Below are positions 41,365-50,703 of a stretch of DNA of 64,000 bases, in pieces. The position numbers and the translations under genes were made by a program. Under the pieces are notes generated by a model. That model saw only the letters and a list, made by a program, of their open reading frames with translations, made no database searches and had not been told where the DNA came from. This DNA comes from Mariniphaga sp041686935 (GTDB lineage Bacteria > Bacteroidota > Bacteroidia > Bacteroidales > Prolixibacteraceae), in assembly GCA_041686935.1 (NCBI GenBank), contig JAWLCW010000005.1, forward strand, positions 124,001 to 188,000, read 5' to 3'. How positions within the stretch are numbered: the stretch's first letter is position 1; each line of letters opens with the position of its first letter.

Positions 41365-43158
41365 ATGACCGATTATAAAATACATCTGCTGATTTGTGGC
41401 GGAACAGGTTGCAAGGCAGCGGAAAGTGATGAAATAAAAAGATCGCTGAAGCAATGGATCGATGAAGTGGGTATGGAAGATGAGGCCCAGGTTGTTTTTA
41501 CAGGATGTTTCGGATTTTGTGAAAAAGGCCCCATTATAAAGGTTTTGCCGGATAATACCTTCTATGTGAACGTTAAACCTTCTGATGCTGAAGAAATTGT
41601 AAAAGAACACCTGATTAAGGGACGACCGCTGCAGCGGTTACTTTACAAAGATCCGGTAACCCAGGAGCAGATTTCCGATTCAAAAGGGATGGACTTTTAC
41701 AAGAAGCAAATGCGCATTGCCCTGCGCAACTGTGGTTTTATTAATCCCGAAAGTATAGAAGAGTACATCTCACGCGACGGATATATGGCACTGGGCAAAT
41801 GCCTTACTGAATATTCACCCGAAGAAACCATTAATGAAATTAAAGAATCCGGTTTGCGTGGGCGCGGCGGCGGTGGTTTTCCAACCGGTTTAAAATGGGA
41901 AATCACCCGCAAGTCGGAAGCAGATCAAAAGTATGTGGTGTGCAATGCCGATGAAGGTGACCCCGGCGCATTTATGGATCGTTCTATCCTTGAAGGCGAC
42001 CCGCATTCCGTGATCGAAGCCATGGCCATTTGTGGTTACTGCATTGGTGCCGACAAAGGTTTGGTTTATATCAGGGCAGAATATCCGCTGGCCATTGAAC
42101 GGCTTCGGACTGCACTCGATCAGGCTCGTGAATACGGACTTCTTGGCGAGGATATACTGGGAACCGGTTTTAATTTTGAAATCGATATTCGATTGGGCGC
42201 CGGTGCTTTTGTTTGCGGCGAGGAAACTGCGCTTATACATTCCATGGAAGGGCTCAGGGGCGAACCAACCTTTAAACCGCCGTTCCCCTCGGTATCAGGC
42301 TACCTTGGAAAACCCACCAATGTAAATAATGTGGAAACATTTGCCAACATTCCGGTTATTATAAATAAAGGTGCTGGCTGGTTTAACAAAATCGGAACCG
42401 AAAATTCAAAAGGCACAAAAGTATTTGCACTTGCCGGAAAAATAAATAATGTTGGCCTGATTGAAGTTCCAATGGGAACAACTTTGCGCGAGGTAATTTA
42501 CGATATAGGAGGTGGAATAAAAGACGGTAAAAAATTTAAGTCCGTTCAAACCGGTGGGCCTTCCGGTGGCTGCCTGACCAAAGATTTTCTCGATACGCCC
42601 ATAGATTACGATAACCTGCTGGCTGCCGGTTCCATGATGGGCTCAGGCGGAATGATTGTAATGGACGAAGACGACTGTATGGTTGGAATTGCCAAATTTT
42701 ATCTTGAATTTACACTGGAAGAATCATGTGGAAAATGTTCGCCATGCCGTATCGGGAATAAACGGCTTTACGAGATTCTTGAAAAAATTACCAATGGAAA
42801 CGGGGAGGAATTAGATATTGACCGGTTGAAACTTTTAAGTAATGTAATTAAAGATACTTCGCTCTGCGGCCTCGGGCAAACATCGCCAAACCCGGTATTA
42901 TCTACCATTTTAAACTTTGAGGACGAATACCTGGCACATGTAAACGAAAAGAAATGTCCTTCGGGTCAATGCAAAGCATTGCTTAAATACGATATTATTG
43001 ATGATTTGTGTACCGGTTGCACCCTTTGTTTCCGCAACTGTCCGGTTGGCGCCATTACCGGCGAACGCAGGCAGCCACATTATATCGATCAGTCGCTTTG
43101 CATCAAATGCGGCGTGTGTTACGAAAAATGCAAATTCAACGCAATTAAACTTTCATAG
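41365..43158 (+). CDS. hydB: NAD-linked [FeFe] hydrogenase beta subunit (NuoF-like)
   Basis: This 597-residue subunit carries the FMN and NAD site. The order is: thioredoxin-like [2Fe-2S] domain (about 5-95; CGGTGC, CFGFC), NuoF core (about 110-500; GLRGRGGGGFPTGLKWE for NADH, CNADEGDPGAFMDRSILEGDP for FMN), a [4Fe-4S] site ESCGKCSPCRIG, and a C-terminal two-cluster ferredoxin (CTGCTLCFRNCP, CIKCGVCYEKC). This architecture is that of HydB in trimeric bifurcating hydrogenases, where NADH and reduced ferredoxin jointly drive H2 production or the reverse. Confidence 0.94.
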   Translation: MTDYKIHLLICGGTGCKAAESDEIKRSLKQWIDEVGMEDEAQVVFTGCFGFCEKGPIIKVLPDNTFYVNVKPSDAEEIVKEHLIKGRPLQRLLYKDPVTQEQISDSKGMDFYKKQMRIALRNCGFINPESIEEYISRDGYMALGKCLTEYSPEETINEIKESGLRGRGGGGFPTGLKWEITRKSEADQKYVVCNADEGDPGAFMDRSILEGDPHSVIEAMAICGYCIGADKGLVYIRAEYPLAIERLRTALDQAREYGLLGEDILGTGFNFEIDIRLGAGAFVCGEETALIHSMEGLRGEPTFKPPFPSVSGYLGKPTNVNNVETFANIPVIINKGAGWFNKIGTENSKGTKVFALAGKINNVGLIEVPMGTTLREVIYDIGGGIKDGKKFKSVQTGGPSGGCLTKDFLDTPIDYDNLLAAGSMMGSGGMIVMDEDDCMVGIAKFYLEFTLEESCGKCSPCRIGNKRLYEILEKITNGNGEELDIDRLKLLSNVIKDTSLCGLGQTSPNPVLSTILNFEDEYLAHVNEKKCPSGQCKALLKYDIIDDLCTGCTLCFRNCPVGAITGERRQPHYIDQSLCIKCGVCYEKCKFNAIKLS

Positions 43159-43173
43159 AGAAATACAGATAAA

Positions 43174-44925
43174 ATGGATACAGTACAATTAACCATAGAT
43201 AATAAACCGGTAGTCGTAAAAAAAGGGATTACCATTTTGGAAGCAGCTTCAAGTGCGGGTGTACATATACCCACACTTTGTCACATGAAGCTGGATGATT
43301 TGAATATTGAAAACAAACCCGGAGGTTGCCGCATTTGCGTAGTAGAAGTGAAAGGACGAAGAAACCTGGCACCTGCCTGCTGCACCGAAGTGGGTGATGG
43401 TATGGTGATTAATTCTCATTCCATAAGGGTAATAAATGCACGACAGATTGTGTTGGAACTTATTCTTTCAGACCATCCGGCCGATTGTTTAATTTGTGCC
43501 AAATCGGGTAAATGCGAACTGCAGGATATGGCCCACCACCTGGGAATCCGCGAGATTCATTATAAAGGCGAACAGTCAACTTACCGCGAAGATACTTCGC
43601 CGGCGATTATCCGCGATGTGGACAAGTGCATTATGTGCCGCCGCTGCGAAATGATGTGCAACGAAGTGCAGACAGTTGGCGTTTTGTCGGCTATAAACCG
43701 GGGATTTAATGCGGTGGTTTCACCGGCATTTGAAATGAACCTCGACCATTCGGTGTGTACCTATTGCGGTCAGTGTGTGGCCGTTTGCCCAACCGGTGCC
43801 TTAACAGAAGTGGACCAAACCGCTCATGTTGTAAAAGCACTTTCTGATCCTTCCAAAACCGTTATTGTTCAAACGGCCCCTGCCGTGCGGGCTGCACTGG
43901 GAGAAGAGTTCGGTATGGAGCCTGGCACTCTTGTAACCGGCAAATTGGTGGCATCGTTGCGCAGGCTTGGTTTCGATTATATTTTTGATACCGATTTTGC
44001 CGCCGACCTCACCATTATGGAAGAAGGCACCGAAATGCTGAACAGGCTTTCCCGCTTTCTGGAGGGAGACAAAAGCGTCAAACTACCCATACTTACATCA
44101 TGTTGCCCGGCCTGGGTTAAATTTTTCGAACACCAGTTTCCGCAACTAAAAGATATTCCATCAACGGCACGCTCGCCGCAGCAAATGTTTGGCAGCATTG
44201 CCAAAACCTATTTTGCTGAAAAAATGGGCGTTAAACGTGAAGATTTGGTGGTGGTTTCCATTATGCCATGTGTGGCAAAAAAATACGAATGTGGCCGCGA
44301 TGAATTTAAAGTGAATGACAATCCGGATGTGGATTATGCCATTACAACACGCGAACTTGCCGGGTTGATAAAATTGGCCAACATTAATTTTAACCGGTTG
44401 CCCAACGAAGAATTTGATTTGCCACTTGGTGAATCGACCGGTGCAGGCGTAATTTTCGGTACAACCGGTGGTGTAATTGAAGCGGCTGTAAGAACAGCTT
44501 ATGAATTATATACCAAAAAACCTTTGCCAAAACTTGATTTTCACGAATTGCGCGGTATGGACGGTATCCGCCAGGCAACCATTGATTTTGGCGGGTTCCC
44601 GCTGAAGATTGGTATTGCCCACGGTTTGGGGAATGCAAGAAGGTTGCTGGAAAAAATCGAATCGGGTGAGAGTGAATTTCATGCCATAGAGATTATGAGT
44701 TGCCCGGGTGGTTGTATCGGCGGCGGTGGGCAGCCTTATCATCACGGGAATGCAGAAATTTTGAAAAAACGCCAGATAGCCATTTACCAGGAAGATAGCA
44801 ACAAGAAGATTCGCAAATCGCATGAAAACCCATACATCATTCAGCTTTATGAAGAATTTTTGGGTAAACCCCTGAGTGAAAAAGCGCATCACTTGTTACA
44901 TACCGAATATTTTGACAGAACATAA
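43174..44925 (+). CDS. hydA: [FeFe] hydrogenase catalytic subunit
   Basis: This 583-residue subunit makes or splits H2. N-terminal clusters: [2Fe-2S] (PTLCHMK, GGCRIC, PACC), the His-ligated [4Fe-4S] HPADCLICAKSGKCELQ, and two [4Fe-4S] motifs (CIMCRRCEMMC, CTYCGQCVAVC). H-cluster motifs are complete and of catalytic type: TSCCPAWVKF, MPCVAKKYE and IMSCPGGCIGGGGQP. The full proton-relay Cys contrasts with the sensory paralog at 37943. The length and cluster set match the M3-type HydA of NAD-dependent bifurcating complexes. The maturases HydE, HydF and HydG are not in the window. Confidence 0.96.
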   Translation: MDTVQLTIDNKPVVVKKGITILEAASSAGVHIPTLCHMKLDDLNIENKPGGCRICVVEVKGRRNLAPACCTEVGDGMVINSHSIRVINARQIVLELILSDHPADCLICAKSGKCELQDMAHHLGIREIHYKGEQSTYREDTSPAIIRDVDKCIMCRRCEMMCNEVQTVGVLSAINRGFNAVVSPAFEMNLDHSVCTYCGQCVAVCPTGALTEVDQTAHVVKALSDPSKTVIVQTAPAVRAALGEEFGMEPGTLVTGKLVASLRRLGFDYIFDTDFAADLTIMEEGTEMLNRLSRFLEGDKSVKLPILTSCCPAWVKFFEHQFPQLKDIPSTARSPQQMFGSIAKTYFAEKMGVKREDLVVVSIMPCVAKKYECGRDEFKVNDNPDVDYAITTRELAGLIKLANINFNRLPNEEFDLPLGESTGAGVIFGTTGGVIEAAVRTAYELYTKKPLPKLDFHELRGMDGIRQATIDFGGFPLKIGIAHGLGNARRLLEKIESGESEFHAIEIMSCPGGCIGGGGQPYHHGNAEILKKRQIAIYQEDSNKKIRKSHENPYIIQLYEEFLGKPLSEKAHHLLHTEYFDRT

Positions 44926-44938
44926 AATTCTATTACTC

Positions 44939-45448
44939 ATGCCAAAAATAAAACTTGCAGAAAATACAATTCAGATTATTAAGGATGTTTGTGCCGAATT
45001 CAACAACAGCGAGGGTGAACTGATTAATGTTTTGCACAAAGTTCAGCATAAATTGGGATACCTGCCTGCTGAAGTTCAGGAAGTAATTGCCAAAGAACTG
45101 AAAACATCTGTAGCCAAAGTTTACGGAGTGGTTACATTTTACAGCTTTTTTACCATGATTCCCAAGGGAGAGTTCCCCATTTCCATTTGTATGGGAACAG
45201 CCTGTTACGTGCGCGGCGCCGAGCAGGTTTTGAGTGAATTTAAGCGGCAACTTAAGGTGGAAGTAGGTGAATCGACCGGCGACGGAAAGTTCTCGCTAAA
45301 TTGCCTTCGCTGCGTTGGCGCCTGTGGTTTGGCGCCTGTGGTTATGGTTGGTGAAAAAGTTTTTGGACGGGTGGCGCCAACCCAGGTAAAACAGATAATT
45401 GCCGAATACCGTGAAGGCTGTGCATCAGAAACGGCAAAATCGGCCTGA
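44939..45448 (+). CDS. hydC: NAD-linked [FeFe] hydrogenase gamma subunit (NuoE-like)
   Basis: The start at ATG 44939 gives a 169-residue NuoE-type protein; an in-frame upstream version would overlap the hydA tail. It has a helical N-domain (VLHKVQHKLGYLPAEVQEVIAKEL) and the [2Fe-2S] thioredoxin-like domain with CMGTACYVRG and NCLRCVGACGLAP. It completes the HydABC trimer with a 13-base gap after hydA. It ends before a bidirectional hairpin facing a convergent gene. Confidence 0.94.
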   Translation: MPKIKLAENTIQIIKDVCAEFNNSEGELINVLHKVQHKLGYLPAEVQEVIAKELKTSVAKVYGVVTFYSFFTMIPKGEFPISICMGTACYVRGAEQVLSEFKRQLKVEVGESTGDGKFSLNCLRCVGACGLAPVVMVGEKVFGRVAPTQVKQIIAEYREGCASETAKSA

Positions 45449-45485
45449 GGAGCAATTCTCTCAAAATAACAGAATTACAATACCT

Positions 45486-45513
45486 CTACTTCCCTTTCTA
45501 AAAAGGGAAGTAG
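45486..45513. terminator. Perfect hairpin between convergent genes
   Basis: CTACTTCCCTTT and AAAGGGAAGTAG form a 12-bp perfect stem with loop CTAA. It lies between the ends of hydC and the minus-strand gene at 45533, so it may end both transcripts, although no long T-run follows. Confidence 0.55.
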
Positions 45514-45532
45514 CTGGTTAAGAGTTTGAATA

Positions 45533-46414
45533 TTAAATGGCAGGAAGATATTTTATCAATAATTCCTTGCTGGTTTTTACGTTTTCCCGACCGGCCGATT
45601 CTATACCATACCATCCCCTGAATCCGGTTTCATGTGCCATTTTAATCATTTTGGCAGACAGTTCCTCTGTAGGTTGGTTGCGGAACGACATTCCCCTTGA
45701 ATAAGGAAGTGTTTTTCTAAGGTATTCTACATTGTCAAATTCACCGCCCGGTTGCCGCCAGTCGGGAAGGATACCGAGATAACGGTTGTCAACTTCATGC
45801 ATTAAGGCTACCATCCAGTCAGCGTCGTTGGAAACACCTCCATGATTTTCAATCAATACACTTATCCCGGCAGGTATGGCATATTCGAGTAACAGATTAC
45901 ACGTCTCGGCCGACCATTTCAACGCTTCGTCTTTATTTACATCTTTTTGCCCGACGCAATTGATTCGGATATATTTGCAACCGAGGTATTGAGCTGCATC
46001 AATCCACTTCCGATGGTTAATCTCGAATTGTTTTCTGCCTTCTTTGGTGGGAGAACAAGCATCACCTTCAGCATCACACATAATTTGAACGCACGTAATA
46101 CTATGGTCTTCAGTATTTTTTTTCAGCCTGTTCAGATAATTCATGGTGACAGGTCCTTCAAACAGGGTATTGACAAACTCAATTCCGTCAATGCCAAATT
46201 CTTCACGGGCAACCCTCGGAAAGTCGAGTGTTTTCCATTTGCCTTCCCTCACTTCATCCACCAAAGCCCACTGTGCCAGCGATATTCCGTTTTTCGGAAT
46301 TAGAATGGAATTTGCTTTTACCGTTTGATCAGTAAATATTGAGGGTGCCATTAATCCGGTGGCTCCCAAAGCAAGTGATTTGGCGATAAAACTCCGACGT
46401 GATGATTTTTTCAT
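45533..46414 (-). CDS. Tat-exported sugar phosphate isomerase/epimerase-like TIM-barrel protein
   Basis: This 293-residue protein has a twin-arginine leader (MKKSSRRSFIAKSLALGATG, then a cleavage region to about 35). An AP-endonuclease-2/xylose isomerase-like barrel follows, with GIDGIEFVN, KYIRINCVG, SVLIENHGG (metal-binding Glu and His) and YGIESAG. Such exported barrels in Bacteroidota accompany sugar oxidoreductases, but here no clear partner adjoins it. It is convergent with hydC. The substrate is unknown. Confidence 0.8.
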   Translation of the reverse strand: MKKSSRRSFIAKSLALGATGLMAPSIFTDQTVKANSILIPKNGISLAQWALVDEVREGKWKTLDFPRVAREEFGIDGIEFVNTLFEGPVTMNYLNRLKKNTEDHSITCVQIMCDAEGDACSPTKEGRKQFEINHRKWIDAAQYLGCKYIRINCVGQKDVNKDEALKWSAETCNLLLEYAIPAGISVLIENHGGVSNDADWMVALMHEVDNRYLGILPDWRQPGGEFDNVEYLRKTLPYSRGMSFRNQPTEELSAKMIKMAHETGFRGWYGIESAGRENVKTSKELLIKYLPAI

Positions 46415-46515
46415 ATTTTTTATTTGGATTCAATCTGTAAAAAAAATGATTTTTTATTAAGAAGCAATATCTGTTGTATTAATTTTAAAGACTAATCCGA
46501 TTTCAGGAAAGAACT

Positions 46516-47250
46516 CTATGCAATTTTCCGCTCTTTTTTAATGTTTTCATAAGCCTGATTTACCATTTGAAATTTATCTTTTGCGGCTTTCTGAAAATCG
46601 TCGCCCAAATGGCTTACCTTATCCGGATGGTATTTCATAGCCATCCGGCGGTATGCTTTTTTCAGGTCCTCGTTGGTGGCTTCAGGTTCAATTTCAAGAA
46701 TTTTGTAATCGGCATGAATGTTACGAACAAACATGGCCTGTATGGATTCAAAATCACTTGTGCCAATTCCCATTTCGCGGGCAATGTTTTCAATAAGTTG
46801 CCGTTCCTTAACATCCACATGCCCGTCGGCGTTTGAAATGCCAAATAAAAAGTGAAGGAGTTGTAACCGGGCAGAGTAGTTCATGTTTTGTCTGATTTGG
46901 CGGCAAACTTCATTAACAGGAATGGATTGATTCAGTAAATCGCGCAGTAGTTTGATGGCTTCGCTGGCAGAGGCTTCGCCAAAATTTTGCACCAAAAATT
47001 TTTTTACGTAATCCAGTTCCGATTTCAATACTTTTCCATCGGCTTTCATTACTGCGGCTACCAAAACCAGCAGGCTCATTACATAACCTCCGGCCGTTGT
47101 ACGGCCTGAGTATCCGGTGGTTCTTCCTGTCTGGATTTCTAATGAACTGCCATCAATGATTGAACCCACAACAAATCCGAAAATTGCACCGATGGGACCG
47201 CCAACAGCCCATCCAAGTCCTCCTCCAATCCATTTACCAAATTTTCCCAT
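46516..47250 (-). CDS. TerB- and J-domain protein (DjlA-like)
   Basis: This 244-residue protein starts with a glycine-rich hydrophobic helix (GKWIGGGLGWAVGGPIGAIFGFVVGSIIDG), then a TerB-type domain (about 55-165; VAAVMKADGKVLKSELDYVKKFL, FGISNADGHVDVKERQLI). A C-terminal J domain with the invariant HPD (MKYHPDKVSHLGDDF, about 208-222) follows. This is the DjlA layout, a membrane-bound DnaK co-chaperone. Its start overlaps the coaE stop by 17 bases. Confidence 0.85.
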   Translation of the reverse strand: MGKFGKWIGGGLGWAVGGPIGAIFGFVVGSIIDGSSLEIQTGRTTGYSGRTTAGGYVMSLLVLVAAVMKADGKVLKSELDYVKKFLVQNFGEASASEAIKLLRDLLNQSIPVNEVCRQIRQNMNYSARLQLLHFLFGISNADGHVDVKERQLIENIAREMGIGTSDFESIQAMFVRNIHADYKILEIEPEATNEDLKKAYRRMAMKYHPDKVSHLGDDFQKAAKDKFQMVNQAYENIKKERKIA

Positions 47251-47836
47251 GTTTTTTTAAGTTTTTATCTATTCGGATAATTTCAGGAATTACAAGATTT
47301 TTATTGTCGTTAACCAGCACTTTCCCGGCCAGTTTTTGTGTTTTTTCGTCGCTCCACTGTTTCTGCATGCGTTTTCGCACCATTTGCTCTGTAACACCAT
47401 CGCGGGCCATCACCCGAGCAATGCGATCTTTTTCCGGCGCAACTACAAGAACAGTGAAATCCATCATTTTGTAAAATCCGCTTTCAAATAATATGGCTGC
47501 TTCATGAATAACATAAGGGACGTTCCTGTGAAATTTTTTCCAATTTTCAAATTCTTTTCGAACAAACGGATGTACCAGTTCGTTCACTTTTGCCATTTGA
47601 ATATCGCTGTTAAAAATAATAGATGCAAGTTTTTTTCGGTCAGGAATTCCTTCCGGAGTGTAGATGTTTTCGCCAAAAAGCTGAATTAATCCTGTTTTTA
47701 CTTCATTGCTGGTAAGATATAGTTTTTTGGCTGCATCATCTGCCTCAAAAACAGGTACACCCAACAGTTTAAATACGTTGCAAACAACTGATTTTCCGCT
47801 GCCTATTCCTCCTGTTATTCCTACTTTTATGGCCAT
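47234..47836 (-). CDS. coaE: Dephospho-CoA kinase
   Basis: It catalyses the last step of CoA synthesis. The 200-residue protein has the P-loop GITGGIGSGKSVV at the N-terminus, FEADDAAKKLY (the substrate Asp), HPFVRKEF and the lid VVAPEKDRIARVMARDG. It sits between the YbbR gene and the DjlA-like gene in a compact minus-strand run. Confidence 0.94.
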   Translation of the reverse strand: MAIKVGITGGIGSGKSVVCNVFKLLGVPVFEADDAAKKLYLTSNEVKTGLIQLFGENIYTPEGIPDRKKLASIIFNSDIQMAKVNELVHPFVRKEFENWKKFHRNVPYVIHEAAILFESGFYKMMDFTVLVVAPEKDRIARVMARDGVTEQMVRKRMQKQWSDEKTQKLAGKVLVNDNKNLVIPEIIRIDKNLKKHGKIW

Positions 47837-47848
47837 TCCAGTAGTTTT

Positions 47849-48841
47849 TCAGTTGTTTGTTTCAATTAAATATTCAACAGAATTTGGCGAAACCTTCATT
47901 AACTGAATAAATGGTTGCTGTGTTTCCACAGTTACAACCAGTGTGGCGTCTCCAGCCCGAACCTGGTTGTAATCAACACTTGCCGTAAATATGGATGCCG
48001 TTACATTTTCATATTCACTCAGTCCAACCAAAAATAAGACGGAAACCTGCGGCGGAAAAAGTTTCAGTTCCACGTCATCCGGATTATTAATAACTTTAAC
48101 CGGAAGAGTTAGTTCCTTTTCTGTGAACTTTTCAACCGGAATATGAACAGTAACTTTTTCGGGCGAAATGCTGGTATTCCGGGGATGTATAACATTTAAA
48201 ATCCGTTCAGCACTGGCTTCCAGACCAGAGAAAGTTCTGTTTTCCGTATATACAAATGTAAGCGTGTCAAGAATTCCGGCAGGACCGGAAATTTTTATAC
48301 TATCGGGTTTTGCCGCAATAATTCCTTTCAGGAAAAATTGGGGTTTAAAACCAGTTGAAACCCTTGGAATTACTGGAATTACTTTTGTTTCCAGGCTGTC
48401 GAAAACCAGTGAAAGGACAGGGGGTGAAACTTCATTAACCGAAATTTCCTTGCTAATTTGGGTTCCGATGCGCCGTATCAGTACTTCGGAAGGAACCAGA
48501 ATTTCATTTGAACTCTGGTTCATATTCTGGCTAATTGTTGTTAAATCAAGTACTATGGGTGAAAACGAAAAAGCCAGTTTATGTCTGAGCAAAGTAAACC
48601 CATGGGCTTGTACATTTAATTCAAGCTTTGACGGAGGCGCATTGGCCAAAAACAGATTTTTGGGCGGATTTACATATTTTACAGAATAAGTGAGGGTTGT
48701 GGTATAATCTTTACCCAAAGCATTTAAAAACCATAGCATGGTTGCAATGAGCAAACATACCGCAAAAATTATAATTCTCCGGTCGTTTTTCAGGTTTTCC
48801 GGACTGAAATATCCAATAAATTCTGTGAGTTTTTTATTCAT
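47849..48841 (-). CDS. YbbR-domain membrane protein
   Basis: This 330-residue protein starts at the ATG at 48841 (MNKKLTEFIGYFSPENLKNDRR); the seven residues before it are dispensable. One transmembrane helix (about 25-45) anchors repeated YbbR domains outside the membrane (PRVSTGFKPQFFLKGIIAAKPDSIKISGPAGILDTLTFVYTE; PVKVINNPDDVELKLFPPQVSVLFLVG). YbbR/CdaR proteins modulate the diadenylate cyclase CdaA. CdaA is not beside it here, although coaE is a common neighbour in Bacteroidota. Confidence 0.82.
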   Translation of the reverse strand: MNKKLTEFIGYFSPENLKNDRRIIIFAVCLLIATMLWFLNALGKDYTTTLTYSVKYVNPPKNLFLANAPPSKLELNVQAHGFTLLRHKLAFSFSPIVLDLTTISQNMNQSSNEILVPSEVLIRRIGTQISKEISVNEVSPPVLSLVFDSLETKVIPVIPRVSTGFKPQFFLKGIIAAKPDSIKISGPAGILDTLTFVYTENRTFSGLEASAERILNVIHPRNTSISPEKVTVHIPVEKFTEKELTLPVKVINNPDDVELKLFPPQVSVLFLVGLSEYENVTASIFTASVDYNQVRAGDATLVVTVETQQPFIQLMKVSPNSVEYLIETNN

Positions 48842-48864
48842 TTTTAATAATACAACCCCCAAAA

Positions 48865-50490
48865 TTAATGAATCATTTTCTGATAAACGCTTTCCAGGTC
48901 GAAGATTAGTTCAGGAAATTCTTTCAGTTTACGGTCAATAAGTTCAACATCAAAGGTTTTAAGACCTGTATCCAGTTCCGAACAATAATTCAAAAACGGA
49001 GTAAAACTAAATTTGGATGCCATTTCCTGCAAATCATTTTTAAAGGCTTCAATTTCAAAAATAATGAGGTTGTCTTTTATTGTTTCCCACTTTGTCTGAA
49101 AAGAATTCCGAATCAATTCCAAAATAGCCGGTAAAGCCGCCAAACTTTCTTCCGACAAAATTTTGTTGTTTTTTATATTGTTTGCCGGTTTATCAGCCAG
49201 TTCTTCTGTATAGCTGAATTTCAGAAACCTTTTCAAAATAGCATCAAGGTCTTTTTTGAAAACAGGCTTTTGAAGAAACCCGTCGAAAAGGCTGTTTATC
49301 CTGTTATTATGGTCTTTTATAGTAGAAGCGGTAAAAGCTATAACCGGAATGTGTTTCAGTTCGTTGTCCTGTTTAATAATCTCGGTTGCATCAAATCCGC
49401 TAATTCCGGGCATTCTGATATCCATAAAAATTAGATCGGGTTTTTCCGTTTTCAGTTTAGCAATAGCATCAGTTCCATCAGTTGCTATTATGTAAGTAAC
49501 ATTTTCTGAATTAATGAGTTGTTTTAGTACAAGTGTGTTGTAGCTTATATCGTCTGCAATCATTATGGTGCATGGCTCCAGTTTCATGGCTGCTCCCTCC
49601 CTAAGCGATTCAACCCGGGTATTATCAGCAAAGTCAACTTTTACATTATGAAATGTTACAGTAAAAACCGAACCCTTTCCAATTTTACTGTTCAAACTAA
49701 TGCTCCCGTTTAATTTTTTCAGCAATCCGTTAACAATTGCCAGTCCCAGACCTGTTCCGTCGTAAGTTCTGTTGCTCTGACCGTTTTGCTGGGTAAACGA
49801 ATTGAAAATATATTTTTGCTGCGAATTTTCAATGCCAATACCTGAATCCTTAACAGATACAATAAGGTTTACCTCATCTTCCTTTTCGGTTTTAACTGCA
49901 TGAGCATAAACCTGAATCTGCCCTTTTGAAGTAAATTTTATGGCATTGCTAACCAGATTAAAAAGAATCTGGTAGAACCGCAATTCATCCATAAAAATAT
50001 AATCAGGAACCGAGGAATCTGTTTTAACTTCCAGCGAAAGTCCTTTCTCTTCCACCTTTTTCTGGAATACCAGTTTGATATCGTTAATCACTTCCAGGTA
50101 ATTTATCGGATGGAGGTCAATATTTATTTTATCCGATTCAATTTTGGAAAGGTCGAGGATGTCGTTTAGCAGATTAAGCAGGCTTCGTGCACTTTGTAAA
50201 ATTGTTGTCAGGTATTCGCGGTGCTGATTGTTTTGTGCGTTTTCGAACAGCCATTGGCTGAAACCCAGAATGGCATTGAGCGGAGTGCGGATTTCGTGCG
50301 AAACATTGGCGAGAAATTCCGATTTGGAACGCATCGCATTTTCTGCATTCATTTTTGCTTCCTGAAGCTCTTTTTTATTCTGATCTAACTTTGCATTTAA
50401 AAGTTCGATTTCTGCAATCAGGTCTTTTTTACTTTTATGCGTTTGTGTTTCAGTTTGTGTGGATTTGCCATTTGCAAATTCATTGTCCAT
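48865..50490 (-). CDS. Cytoplasmic hybrid histidine kinase
   Basis: This 541-residue kinase has no membrane helix. It has an N-terminal coiled coil (about 20-55), HisKA with the phospho-acceptor in FLANVSHEIRTPLNAILGFSQ (about 60-80), an ATPase domain (FNLVSNAIKFTSKGQ, DSGIGIE, GTGLGLAIVNGL) and a receiver domain (about 315-430; IADD, FMDIRMPGISGFD with the phospho-acceptor Asp, FTAS, LQKPV). A 100-residue C-terminal helical tail looks like an Hpt domain but lacks the HxLKG histidine signature. No regulator gene adjoins it, so it probably works with a distant partner. Confidence 0.88.
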   Translation of the reverse strand: MDNEFANGKSTQTETQTHKSKKDLIAEIELLNAKLDQNKKELQEAKMNAENAMRSKSEFLANVSHEIRTPLNAILGFSQWLFENAQNNQHREYLTTILQSARSLLNLLNDILDLSKIESDKINIDLHPINYLEVINDIKLVFQKKVEEKGLSLEVKTDSSVPDYIFMDELRFYQILFNLVSNAIKFTSKGQIQVYAHAVKTEKEDEVNLIVSVKDSGIGIENSQQKYIFNSFTQQNGQSNRTYDGTGLGLAIVNGLLKKLNGSISLNSKIGKGSVFTVTFHNVKVDFADNTRVESLREGAAMKLEPCTIMIADDISYNTLVLKQLINSENVTYIIATDGTDAIAKLKTEKPDLIFMDIRMPGISGFDATEIIKQDNELKHIPVIAFTASTIKDHNNRINSLFDGFLQKPVFKKDLDAILKRFLKFSYTEELADKPANNIKNNKILSEESLAALPAILELIRNSFQTKWETIKDNLIIFEIEAFKNDLQEMASKFSFTPFLNYCSELDTGLKTFDVELIDRKLKEFPELIFDLESVYQKMIH

Positions 50491-50662
50491 AATAATTTTT
50501 TTTCTTCCCGAAATTAAAAACTATGATTTTCGCTTTTGAAAATCTTCTCTCTTTGAGTTGTTGAAAATAATTATTTTTTTAAAGAGCAAGCAAGAAATTG
50601 GGTTAAAAAAGTGAACATTGCAGATTTTTGTTGGTAACTACCCGGAGACCATTAAAAAATGA

Positions 50663-50670
50663 TATTTTTG
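50663..50670 (+). promoter_or_regulatory. -7 box of the ugd operon
   Basis: TATTTTTG matches TAnnTTTG exactly and lies 33 bases before the ATG at 50704. No TTTG was found at a normal spacing upstream. Confidence 0.5.
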
Positions 50671-50703
50671 AATTCGTTTAATCCATTCAGAATGATTTAA
50701 AAT

